A DNA stretch of 21,815 bases, taken from NCBI GenBank assembly GCA_040357565.1, contig JBDODJ010000189.1. One strand, 5' to 3'. Both the position numbers and the translations under genes were made by a program. The DNA is from Cercozoa sp. M6MM. Its lineage: Eukaryota; Endomyxa: Ascetosporea. Each line of letters opens with the position of its first letter. Position 1 is the stretch's first letter. Positions 9,609 to 20,100 of this stretch are shown here, piece after piece. Under the pieces are notes generated by a model. It saw only the letters and a program-made list of their open reading frames with translations, was not told the DNA's origin and did not search any database.

Positions 9609-9614
9609 TTTATT
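9609..9614 (-). terminator. Possible polyadenylation signal overlapping a stop codon
   Basis: On the - strand the stop of the helical-repeat gene lies within GTAAAATAAAATTG, so an AATAAA hexamer overlaps the TAA at 9612-9610. The next - strand ATG is only 112 nt further on. Confidence 0.4.
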
Positions 9615-12525
9615 TTACCAACGTGGTGATATAATCAATGATGTCGTCAGGCGCCAGAGTCTGCGGGCCCAGCTGGAGGTTGTCTAGGTGAGTCGACACA
9701 AATATCGATACTGTGGAGGCACTCTGACTCCTGGAGCAAACAACGAAAACGAAGGTTTATGTCAGTAGCAACGACAAAGATGGCAATCAAAGAGAAATTG
9801 TGCGTACTCTAATTGAGCTTGGAGGCACGGTGCGTTGGCACAGTGCAAACTGAGCATCAGTTACAGGAGCTATAAAAGACATCCAAACCAAAGAAACAGC
9901 GAACTCACAGTAGTTGGAAAAGCGAAGGCGACGCAGAGCGCCAGAAGGCGCCAGACATGTGCGAAATCACACCTGCTGCTCTCTCCTACTCGTTTCCATC
10001 AACTCCAGGGTTTTTGATCAATTTACGGTCAAGTTTGCAGTTCAAAATCACTTTATATTCTCGTACATTTGCTTGCGCGAGGAGGCTGCTGAGCTCGCAG
10101 TTCGAGAAACGCTCCATCATTTCTGGTGATACACATACGTTGACAATCGGTCCGGTAGCCTCGATTGATAAGCAAATGAATCAATACGACAACAGATGCG
10201 AGCCTGAGTTTCGACTGCGTCTGTCGCCAAGGCGTCCTAAAAATAAACGCGTACAGTCAGACGTGTGCAAAAATAACTGGCAAAGCTGTACGTATTTCGA
10301 GGCAACATTGCCCAATGTCTGGTGGGTGACACAAACAAACGTGTTCCAGTTGTATGCCAATCCTGTGGTTAGATCTAAGTTTACCGTCGCAGCGTTGGAA
10401 ATTCAACTTTTGTTGTGTGTGCAAGTTTCGCTCTCTCCAGTCTGTTCAGTTCAGTCGAGACTAAATAGTCAAGCAATGCGGTAGAGAAGCCAATCAAACC
10501 GTGATCGACCAGATCGTCGATTGTTTTGATGTTCAGTCGAGATAGTAAACGACGCAGTGGCGTTCGACCGCTCTTCGCGTTGGCCAGACAGGCCTGCACT
10601 CAATTAAGTAAATTTACTTGAGAAGTTTGGAGAGGAGAGTCTCAGTCAGTGCACAAACCCGAATGATGACGCAGTTGTTTTGAGTCAAGAAAGTGCACTC
10701 TCTCTCGTCGGAGAAGCCCTCACTCAGCACGCAACTCAGCAAGTCAGAGTCACCTTGGAACACATGCGACCACAGTGGCTCTGCGGCTTCTGCAAAGTCA
10801 CAAACTGCGCTATTAATTGACTGTATCAGGCGCATCCTCCATTAATGCAAAAGCGAAGTGTACCCCAGTCAGCACGTTTGTCGAACAAAGCCGATACTGT
10901 CTGCATCGAATCTTGCCTCTGGATCGGCGCAGTTTCTTAAATTGAAGTGAAACTCACCCAACTTATACTCAAAGAAAGGTACCAAGAATTCAAGCAGGTC
11001 AGACGCCTTCGTGTCCAACAGGTGCACTGCACACAGGCACCCTTGTGCATGTCCTACTATCCAGGTAGGTAAAGAGCAGGTGAGGTGTTACGCTGTGTTT
11101 GCGTGAAAGCGTAGCGACACGCAGCGATGCGATGCGCGAGAAAGTGTTGTTTCAGATATTGTCGCAACTGCTGCAGCAGCCACGCCAACGCCGACCGCTG
11201 TGACAAACATAAAGTCACGTGCATTGCCGTCGCAACTGCGTCGTGCGACTGCAGCACTTTCACGTAGTCGTATCTTTCTTTCGCTTCTTCGTTGCTGCCC
11301 AACAATCCTTAAGCTTATGAATTAGACACAAAAGAAGCTGTGTTACACAAAATCGAGCATTAGCTCGGCATTGTCAGACGACAAAAGCTCTCGCATTCGC
11401 AACACCCGCACACACACGTGCAAAATCAGCATTCGAAACGTTCGTCCGTGCTGGAGCACGAGTGCGTGCTCGGGCAACGAAAACCGCCACTTGTCCAGTT
11501 GTAGAAATGTCAAGCACATGGTGGGCTCTGGCACCTGAAGAGAATAAAGGGAAGATATATTTCTGTTTGAATGCGTGAAAGAAAGTCCAAGGCCTTCAGT
11601 TTTCAATTGTACATGCAGGGTAGCCTTTGACAGCGGTCTCAGTAGAACGCTAACTTTGTCGTCATGAATACACGTGATTTTGCCCGAAGAGTCCCTGAAT
11701 TTGCATGCTGCGGCGATGGACTCGAGCACATACGCAGCATTTGCTTTCTTTGAAAGGACGGTCCAACCAAACATGAGTCAATTTATATGCTTAACAATGT
11801 TTACCCCTGTCAAATCACTCAGATCGACAATTTCCTTTAAGAGTGCTCCCAGTTCAAGCACTGTGCTGTCGTCCAAACTGAATGCATTCATTTTTTCCAG
11901 TCTTGCCTTCCACAAAAATCGAAAGTCAAAGCTTACTACTCGAAACCTCGGAGACTGCTCGAGACCAAGTGCTTGACCGCATGCAACACTGTGTTTCGTT
12001 CCTTAAGTTGTGCTACTGCCCAGGTCTGCAAGTCAGGCCCAGCCTGAGGGCCGGCATTCGTGACCAGCAGTCGCAGGTGAGAAACGCCGCCTTTGATCTG
12101 ACTCAACGTGAAATCTCCAAGGATTCAGGCACTCCCTACTAACATTTAAAAGATACACTGTAATTTCGATACCTCAAGATCGCTGATTGGAGGCGTGTAG
12201 ATCCTGTTTCTTTTGAATCGCGTCGTTTCCGCCTTCTCCGTCTCCTCGACTTGGACGACTATCGACCGCACAGAAATTTGGACGGATTAAGTAAAACGTG
12301 CATGATAATTCTATGAACTTACACAATTGGTTGCTCAGTCTGTCGGCTGATTCTTTCACCAGCTGCACGACGTGCGAAGTGGGCTGCAGATTATCGCAAA
12401 TAACAAAAAATGGAAAATCTCACACCCCCCCCCCCCCCATAAAGCTTTACGTGATAGGAAGACGGAAAACTCGCGCAACTTGCATTGAGCACAAGTCGCG
12501 CCCATAGCAGCCATAGTGCGCGCAT
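9610..12525 (-). CDS. Signal-peptide helical-repeat protein, possibly SIL1-like ER nucleotide exchange factor
   Basis: The first exon (12525-12451) encodes a strong signal peptide, MRALWLLWARLVLNASC. Following exons 12383-12323, 12258-12173, 12097-11966, 11906-11805, 11747-11613 and 11534-11349 join in frame. Later exons (about 11305 to 9700) are clear as pieces but their joins are less certain. The last ends in DDIIDYITTLVK and TAA at 9612-9610. The product is almost all helix. One segment, joining VKHLARLEKMNAFSLDD to ELGALLKEIVDLSDLTG and KANAAYVLESIAAAC, has the armadillo-type layout of SIL1/Fes1 (LExxVxxxDNAxxLxxxGGL...AAxVLG). LQAQLEYAQFL near the C-terminus recalls the SIL1 C-terminal LQAEYQ helix. 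If right, it would be the ER nucleotide exchange factor for BiP. The middle does not match well and there is no KDEL-type tail, so the assignment is only a hypothesis; the gene itself is well supported. Confidence 0.5.
12425..12438. repeat. C/G homopolymer run in an intron
   Basis: About 14 C on the + strand (G on the transcribed - strand), within the first intron (12450-12384) of the signal-peptide helical gene. Unlike the other C runs it reads as G in the transcript, so it is not a pyrimidine tract. Confidence 0.75.
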
Positions 12526-12915
12526 CACAGCGGTCGCTGCAAAACAAAAGACTGGGGAAAATGTAATTTACTTTGCTAAAGGAAAAGTGAAAAGTCCGAG
12601 CCCGCGATGTTCGTTGTCGAAAATACAGTAAATTAGACATACCAGGATTTCATATAAGTTTTTAGCTACTTTCCCATACAGCTTGTACTAAAACACCGAC
12701 AGCCCGAGTTCGGTCCGTCATATTCGATTCAGTCAATTGTGTTCACAGTAAGTTAAGTTAACCTAGAGACTGAACTAACGACAGTAACAAACCGTCGCTG
12801 GTGTCGCGTGACTCCTGATTCGATGATCGATGCCGTACACGTATTAAACTTACCGAAAAACGACCGTTGATACGTATACAGTTGGACTACTAAATTCGAA
12901 AACCATTTCCGAGTC
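12526..12915. other. Gap between two - strand signal-peptide genes
   Basis: No convincing coding exon. Upstream of the helical gene on the - strand there is a T-rich tract and a TTTTGCAG at about 12540, so a spliced 5' leader is possible. Two open pieces at 12753-12944 on the - strand could be alternative exons of the preceding gene but have no clear protein character. Confidence 0.45.
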
Positions 12916-14372
12916 TCAGCGCGGAACTGTTGACTCCGACGCACTTTGCAGATCGCGTAGTGCCTGCGAGAACTCGTGCTTGAGAACCTCGCGGTGCTCC
13001 TGTTTAAAATGTCTCAAGCAACAGTAAAGTAGCTCAAATAAAACAAGAGAGGCTACCGCAGTGAGAGCTTCGTTATCAAGCAGTTCGGACAGCAACCCCA
13101 CGCGCCGCAGTTTCTGCGAAAGATCTTTTTTAAAATTGAATCATCAAGTGACAGCTTCGACTGTCTGTTTGACCTCGTCGGCGGCGTTTTCGATCTGAAC
13201 CACTGTCCCTGCATTCGTGTTGCCGACTCCACGAACGTAGATGGGACGACGATCGTACCTGTGAAATAGAAAGAAAAATCGACTTGAAGTTCCATTTTTT
13301 TTCTTTTTTTGCCAGAACGAACTGAAAGTGTAAATAGATACCCGCCATAGGGACGGTAGCCATAGTGCTTGTAGTCACTTGACGACCAAGAGGACGACGT
13401 GTCGTACATTTTCTTGTACAGTTTCTTCTGCTTCTTGGCGTGTTTCTTCTGCCCAGCAAGTTCGAGTTTTCGTGTTTCAGTTAGGAACTGCGCGACACTA
13501 AGTTAAACTCACTTGCAGCTTCTTCTGTGTGCATAGTAGCAGGCGTCAGTTTGCAAGAATGAAAGCCATAAACAAGTTTAGGGTCAAAAATTAGTGCTAC
13601 CTGACGTTTGTGCCATCCGCGCGGTTGCACGGCAGCCTCCTTTGAACAAGTTGAAACGTGACTCAGATGAAAGCACACAGAGTTCTGTACGTCGTTGCCA
13701 GAGTCGAACTCTTCCTCCAGTGTTTCGGCTCCCTTTTCTTCAACAAGATCGTTCGTTGGCATAGTGGCGAAAGGCACAGTGAAGTATTGATCAAAGCCGC
13801 GAACTGGGACTGGATCAGGTCGAGTCTGGGCCACGGAAGTCTCACAGTTGAGATCTTGCTGCGACTCGAACGGAACCTAAGAACAATCAGTCGCGAAATT
13901 AAAGTCTGCAGACTTCAATCATTGTTGATACAGTACCTCAAAGTAGTGATCAAAGCCGCGTGTGTAGTACGGACGAGGCTGTTCACGATACAGACACTTG
14001 AGGAGCAACAATTTGTTTGCAACCTGAAAGGAGGCAGTTTTACGCGATCACGATAACCGTAGCCCGCGTGGTAGCCACCGTAGCCATAGTCGTAGCCATA
14101 ACCATGTCCGTAACTGCTCGAGTAGCCTCCAAACGACAGGTCGAAATTAAGCGGACCCAAGCCGCTGCGACAACGTTTTTTCAGTTCGGTTTTTCGGTTC
14201 AGTTGAGAAAGAACTATGTTTACATCTCCAGATCAAAGAAGCGTCTGCCTTCTTGCTGCTCACGAGTTGCAACTGTCAAAGCAGACGTGCAGGCAAACTG
14301 GTCAGAATCTGTCTATACCGGAAACTGTGTCGCCAAAACTGGCGCCAACAAGACAGACAGCTGCACTTTCAT
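12916..14372 (-). CDS. Secreted Tyr/Gly-rich protein with duplicated RGFDxYFxVPF motif
   Basis: No family is recognised. The ATG at 14372 opens a signal peptide (MKVQLSVLLAPVLATQF). Exons 14372-14319, 14255-14224, 14164-14044, 13996-13937, 13876-13691, 13639-13601, 13524-13513, 13487-13342, 13258-13153, 13113-13057 and 12999-12916 keep one frame, giving about 298 residues. Features in order: a Gly/Tyr-rich block (GYGYDYGYGGYHAGYGYRD); two tandem units, YYTRGFDHYFEVPFE and PVRGFDQYFTVPFA; an acidic stretch; a Lys-rich basic stretch (KKHAKKQKKLYKKMYD); a second Tyr/Gly block; and a helical C-terminus. If exon 13258 does not splice at 13153 it ends at TGA 13146-13144 instead. One exon is only 12 nt. 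Such composition suggests a structural, wall or biomineral matrix protein, but that is inference. Start and first intron are the least certain parts. Confidence 0.6.
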
Positions 14373-14680
14373 TTCACTTGCCTATCGACACTCCCACTGA
14401 CTGGAACTGCTCGTCTTTGCAGTCAAACGACTCTGACCTCTATGAATCCAAATGGTACGGCTGCTAGTTCAATGGGCCAACCAGCGGCGTGACTGTAACG
14501 TGGGCATGTCGTGTCGCCAGCGAGTTTCGGCCAAGTCAACTCAATTTGCGTTGGCTGCAGTCGAAATTTCGCTTTAGGACAGATGAAACGTTTCTAGCAG
14601 CACTCCGAAGTTCGCGTCATTGGGTATCGGAGGCATATGCACGGCAGTGCGGGCGTTGCTCCGAGTTTTTATAAAGTCGT
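14373..14680. other. Gap between two - strand genes
   Basis: About 308 bp between the stop of the coiled-coil gene and the start of the Tyr/Gly protein. No coding exon seen on either strand. On the - strand TTTATAAAAAC occurs at about 14665-14675, TATA-like but nearly 300 nt upstream of the ATG. Confidence 0.45.
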
Positions 14681-16868
14681 TTAACGCGGTCGAGGTGCCA
14701 GTTGCGGGACTTGGTCGGCCAGCGTCTGCTCAAATCAGTCCTCATGAGTACTCTGACAGCTAGGCAGGCTCAGGTCAGTGTCGTACAAGAAACGCAACAC
14801 ACCAAAACGAGCTGAACCTCGTGCATCGCATGTGGCGGAATCTCTTGCTGATGGACATGGTGCCTCAGATTCTCAGCCGCTTGCTTGAGACAGTTTGGCT
14901 GTTGGAAAAAGCTGCCGAAACGACCAAGCACTACACTGCAAAACCAGTCATTTTGCGGCAGACAGAGCCGGTCAGCCGGATTCAGTAGCCACGCTAACTC
15001 GGACAGTTCGAAGCGACCGTTCTGACCAGCAGTCAGTTCAAAAACACAAAAAAATACAAAAAATAATGTACCGCAACCAGATTGACTTTGTCAGTCAAGA
15101 ATTTTGACCTGTCGGTCGACAGCAGATCAAAACGCCGACAGTAGCACAGAGTAATTGCTCCTGTTGTCTTTTTGAGCACCTCGATAACCTCGCTGTCCTC
15201 CAGGTTTGCATTTTCACCAACCCACGTGGCAAAGTCGAAGAAACGCTCCAGATAATTGACAGCTTGAGCGACACAAGCGACGTCAATACTGTGCACACGC
15301 ATAGCTGTGTACGGGTTCCCTGAGGCCCAGCTGACTTCCTTTCCCCAGCCGTCCATCTGCCCCAATCCAGTCAAAGTTGATATGTTTAACCCCACCAGTC
15401 AAGGTTATTCAAAACTGAAAGAAAACTGTCAAGTTTTGTTAAAGCGGTACCAGGACACTCTGTGTACGTGCGTGTTCTGCATGTTGCTTGAACCAGGCTG
15501 CGTGACGTGCGATCTCGAGCAGCGCCAGTCGGCACCGGTACTGATCAGCATCGTGCTGGATGGTCGAGGCACCTTGGTAGTCTTCCACAGCACTGCGCAG
15601 TTGCAGCATGTCTGCAACAGTTGCAACTTGCGGCGCTGCAATCACGCGGTTCGCCACAGCGACGGTGCTGTCTTCTAGCTGGGTCATCACCCTGGGACAC
15701 AAAAATGGCATGAAAAAGCTCTGGCTCTTTGATCAACAAAAAGCCAAGTGTTTAAATGGATTGTACTACGATTGGACGCTTAACCCTAACCCACACACTG
15801 TTGGCCAGACCCTGGCAAAAGGGCGCAACGTCGACATTGACTTTTTTACTTTTTTTGCTTGTCGGACAATGATCAATGATATTATCCAGTTGTTGAGCTG
15901 ATCAAGCAAGCTCAACTTGTTGGAGACAACGTTTTTGAGACACGACAACTGACGTAAAATTGAAAGTCTGAAACTGGCGGGTTGAAACTGTAAATTTACA
16001 TTAAAGCTGGGATAAATCATCTTGCCGACTCGAGTTCTAAACACCGCAGTTGTAGCCTCTCGTTCTCGGCAGCTACTAATTGCAGGTTCTCGCGCAGATT
16101 AGCGCTAGACAGGCACCAAACAAACAAGTTCGTTTGCTTGCAGAAAGATCAAACAAAAACGAAAAGGCTGAAGATACCAGAGAATGCGCAATTCAGCACA
16201 CTCCAAGCACTCGCGATTCCGCAGTTCATCCAGCTCTTGCCGCAGACTAGCGAAAACTTGAAGCGCCTCGTTTTCATCTGCACCGTTTTCATCTTCATTT
16301 TTCAAGTCAGTTTCGTCGCTTTCTTCACCAATGTGAGTCTGCATTTCAGAAAAAGAGATCGCAGGTGCCAATGGATCGAGTCGGAAGGAGAAACGCACCT
16401 TGAGCAAACTTCCCAGCTTGGCGCAAAGTCGCGTTGTTTCGTCGAGAAGCAATCGTTCTTCGCAGACAGCACTTCGCAAAGCAAGAGCGTTGAAGGCGAA
16501 CTTGAGATTCTCGGAATCGTTCAGTTCGATTGTTTCGTGTTTCGGCTGCTTCGTGTCGACTGTACTTTCCGTCGGTGCTCCTTCAGTCGAAACAGCTGCT
16601 TCAGCTTTTGAAACTGTGATTTGAGACGAAGAAGTGCTCAACTGAGCCGAAGAATCGCGAAGCTGCGCATTTTCGCGACGAAGCGCGCCGAGCTCGTGCT
16701 CGAGGCGCTCGATTCGCTCGCGCAGACGCAGCTCTTCGTCGACGCGTGCCGAGTACAGTGCTGCACATGCGATCGAGTGCAGCACGCTCTTGCAAAACAA
16801 GAGTGCTTACCATTGGCACGCGAAAGCAGCGACGCTGTGTCGACTGAGTCGCCTGCCGGCATGCGCAT
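14681..16868 (-). CDS. Coiled-coil protein of unknown function
   Basis: The start ATG at 16868 (or in-frame 16862) opens exon 16868-16811, followed in frame by 16760-16399, 16338-16178, 16104-16026 and 15987-15868. Further exons lie within about 15711-15440, 15370-15085 and 15030-14810, and a last short one ends at TAA 14683-14681. The N-terminal third is a strong coiled coil (LRLRERIERLEHELGALR, ENAQLRDSS). A Ser/Thr/Glu-rich linker, another helix and an acidic segment (ESDETDLKNEDENGADENE) follow, then a second coil with LRQELDELRNRE and VAAENERLQLRCLELES. The C-terminal half is helical (ADQYRCRLALLEIARHAAWF; VAQAVNYLERFFDFATWV). The layout of a coil followed by a globular helical half recalls dynactin p150 or other trafficking adaptors, but I cannot align it to any of them. 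The fourth intron appears to be GC-AG. Introns around exon 15711-15440 are uncertain. Confidence 0.65.
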
Positions 16869-17121
16869 GCTGCCATCACATCGATTTTTCTTGCGTTGCA
16901 ACAAGAGATTTCACTTTTGCACTCAATTAACATACATTAGCTCAAAACACACGCAGAACTGCAGCCGGCAAAGCCACGCACGCGCTTTCTAGCGCTAGTT
17001 TTCGACTAGTCACTTTCGGCTCATTCCCGGCTCTATACCGGCTCGAACAGCACCAACGCAAAATCAGCACTGTAGCTGCAGTTTGATAGGATTAGTGTAG
17101 TGCTCGCGGGATAGTGTACGC
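16869..17121. promoter_or_regulatory. Head-to-head intergenic region, likely bidirectional promoter
   Basis: The start codons of the - strand coiled-coil gene (16868) and the + strand AP-4 beta gene (17122) are only 253 bp apart, so both promoters must lie here unless there are unseen upstream exons. Around 16984-17047 there are repeated short GC-rich motifs (AGCGCTAGTTTTCGACTAGT; CCCGGCTCTATACCGGCTCG). No standard TATA box is visible. Confidence 0.55.
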
Positions 17122-20100
17122 ATGCCCGGCGGCTATTTCGTGGATCACAAGTAAGTGACAGTGTGATTTGTGCGCGGGTGCGTATTTGCGTGCTTGGACA
17201 GGCGAGGCGAGCTGCAGGAGCTGCAGCGACAGCTCAATGATCCTCGTGCACGGAAGCAGGTATTTCAGTGTTTTTTCGCTTTGTTCCGCTTTGTTTCGCT
17301 TTGGTGTGTTTCGCTTGTTTCGCTTTGTTTCGCTTTGCTTTGCTTTGCTTTGCTTTGGTTGAGAGCGTGTGATCGTGTGTTGGTGTTGCTTTGCAGCCGC
17401 GCGTGATGCGCGCCGTGCTGAAGAACGTGTGTGCCTACATGACACTCGGCATCGACATGTCGTCGCTGTTCTCGTCGATGATCATGGCGGCGCACACTCG
17501 CGACATTGTGCAGAAGAAGATGGTCTACCTGTACCTGTGCGAGTACGCCAACAAGAAGCCGGATCTCACGCTCCTCGCCGTCAACACACTTCAAAAAGGT
17601 TTGCTCTTGCTATTTCAGCACTATTTCGCCTTGTTTCGTCTCAGGCAAATCGATTTCGAAACAAAGCAAAGCTATTTCGAATCGCAGCAAAGCTATTTCG
17701 AAGCAAAGCAAAGCTGTTTCAAAAAGCAAAGCTGTTTCGAAACAAAGCGAAACAAAGCGAAACAAAGCGAAATTCACGGCTCCATTTGTTGTAGATTGCG
17801 AGGACGAGGACAGCACGATCGCAGGACTCGCGCTTCGTGCGCTGTGCTCGCTCAAGGTGCCGAAGCTGCTCGAATACGCTCTGCAGATGCTGCGACGTGG
17901 CCTGCGACACCGCGCTGCCTATGTAAACTGACGCTGCTTGCTGCTGTGTCTTGCTTTCACCTGCTTGAGCACTGCAGGTGCGTAAAACTGCGGCGCTTGG
18001 TGTGGCGAAACTGCACTTGAGTGCTTCGGAGCAAGTGCAGGTACTTTAACTCAAATCCATGCTAGTGTGACAGTGTACTTTGCCGTCTTAGATGCACACC
18101 GACCTGGTGGAGTCTCTGCGCGGTCTGTTGAACGATGGCGAACCCACAGTGGTGCGTTTCTTGTCGAGTGCAGCGTTTCTCGAAAAAACCAAAAAATTCG
18201 CGTGTTTTAATGTTTCGAGTGTGTTTGAACGCCGCAGGTATTCAACGCACTCTGTGCACTAAACGAGATGAGCGCGTCTCGAGGCGGTCTGCAAGTGGAC
18301 CGTGTGCTGACACTGAAGCTGCTGAACCAGATCGGCAAGTTCTCGCACTGGCAGCAGTGCCAGGTGCTGCACATGATCGCTCGCTACCAGCCGGACGAGC
18401 AGCAAGAGTGCTTCCAGATCATGTCGCTGCTAGACGCCCGTCTGCGTCACCAGTCGCCTTCCATCGTGTTGGCTACAGTCAAAGTCTTCCTCGAGTACAC
18501 CAAGCACACACCCGAGGTGCGGACTCAGGTCTACGAACGTGTCAAGTCACCGCTTCTCTCGCTTCTTGGCGGTAACGCACAACTCTTTTTGTAGCCACCT
18601 CTTTTATTTTTGCTTTGCCAAAAGGTGCACAACGCGAAATGTCCCACGCCGCCCTTGCTCACGTTGCCTTGCTCGTGGAACAAGCACCACACGTGTTTAG
18701 CGATTCCGCGGTAAGTTAGCCCTGTTGGATTTGTAGCCAGTTTTAATTTTGTTGCAAAAACTGTAGTCGGTCTCATCGCTATTGTTGTGCCCGTTGCGTG
18801 ACTCGATCGGATCCAAACTGTTGGTAACGTTGTGTGAAGGCAATTAGGAGTGAACTAACGTTTGGTTTTGTGGCAGAAACTGCACATTTTGCAGCAAATT
18901 GTGAATGCTGAGAACTGGTAAAAAAGAAAAGAGCGTTTCTTGTTCAGTCAGTTGGAACTGAGAACGAAACTTGCGTGCCTGCAGGCAAGTGATCCTGTCG
19001 GACATTGCGCAGTATGCCTTCTGGCAGCAGCAGCAGGTGTCAAGTGCGGCCATTCAGGCACTGGCCAACATTGCGATCATGCGACCCGAGACGGTTCGCG
19101 AGTCTTGCTGCCAGCTCCTGGAACTGCTCGCATTGGAGGACACTGGTACGCTTGATGTGTGTGCTCTGGTGCTCAGTCACAGTCATACACCCACTTGTAG
19201 CCGCCAAGGCACTGGCTGCACTGACGCTCGTTCTGCGTGCTTTCCCGCACGTATCACAGACTTAAGTTTTTTTGCTTTGTGCTGATTGTACCGTTGGCCA
19301 GGTCCTACTGCCCGAGCACGATACCATCGCACTGCGTGCACGTCTCGATGCCTTTGTGCGCACGCGTGCACTCGACTGGGTGCCCACGCAGGTACAAAAC
19401 GCATCCTTAACCACACCTTTTCTTTGTTGACTAACAGCGCTTTCTGATAGGAAAACAGAAGCTCGGGCAAAGCATGCGGCAAATCGGCACTGTTTTGGTT
19501 CCTTGGCGAGTTCGCCACCGAATTAGAGGCCGTAACTGAGTTTTTTAAAAGATTTTCTCAGTTTTTTCATTTTGTTTTGTTCATGGTTTCGCAGGCACCG
19601 TACATTTTGGAGAAGTTTATCGACGCGTTTGAGTTCGAAATCGACACAGATGTCAAGTTGGGTGCGCAAGCATTTTTGCATTTTTCATCTTGCGTGCTGA
19701 TTTTGTGTTCTGCAGCCATGCTGACGGCCACAGCGAAAGTGTTCTTCAAGCGACCGCCTGAGGTTCTTGTGTTGTCGTCGACTGTAAAAAAAAACCGATG
19801 TTTTCGTGAATTTCAGGCGCACGAGATGTTTTTGCGTCTGCTGCGAAGTGCCATTCAAGTCGACGCCAAGATTTTCGGTACAGTTGGGTTCTATCGGTCC
19901 AAACTGTTCTCGATCGGTTTATTGAAGTACATGACAGAGTTGAATGCAAGCGAGAGTGTCGAAAACACCGAGAAGCGAGCTGATTCGGCCGTGCGTGACC
20001 GAGCTCTCCAGGTGCGGTTTACAGCAGCGTTTCTCCAAAAATTAAAATATTTTAACCCGAGTTTGCTGTGGCAGTTGCTGAAGCTGCTGAAACATGACGT

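Noticed and set aside
14665-14675. TATAAAAA as a TATA box for the Tyr/Gly gene
   Set aside because: It is about 300 nt from the ATG and no other gene here shows a TATA box at a consistent place.
15777-15796. Telomere-like TTAACCCTAACCC
   Set aside because: About two units only, inside an intron. The similar CCCCTAACCC near 21620 is equally short, so chance is sufficient.
17265-17594. Open frame rich in Lys/Gln/Ser/Asn on the - strand across AP-4 beta introns
   Set aside because: It is the reverse reading of the TTTCGCTTTG repeats and of the conserved AP-4 beta exon.
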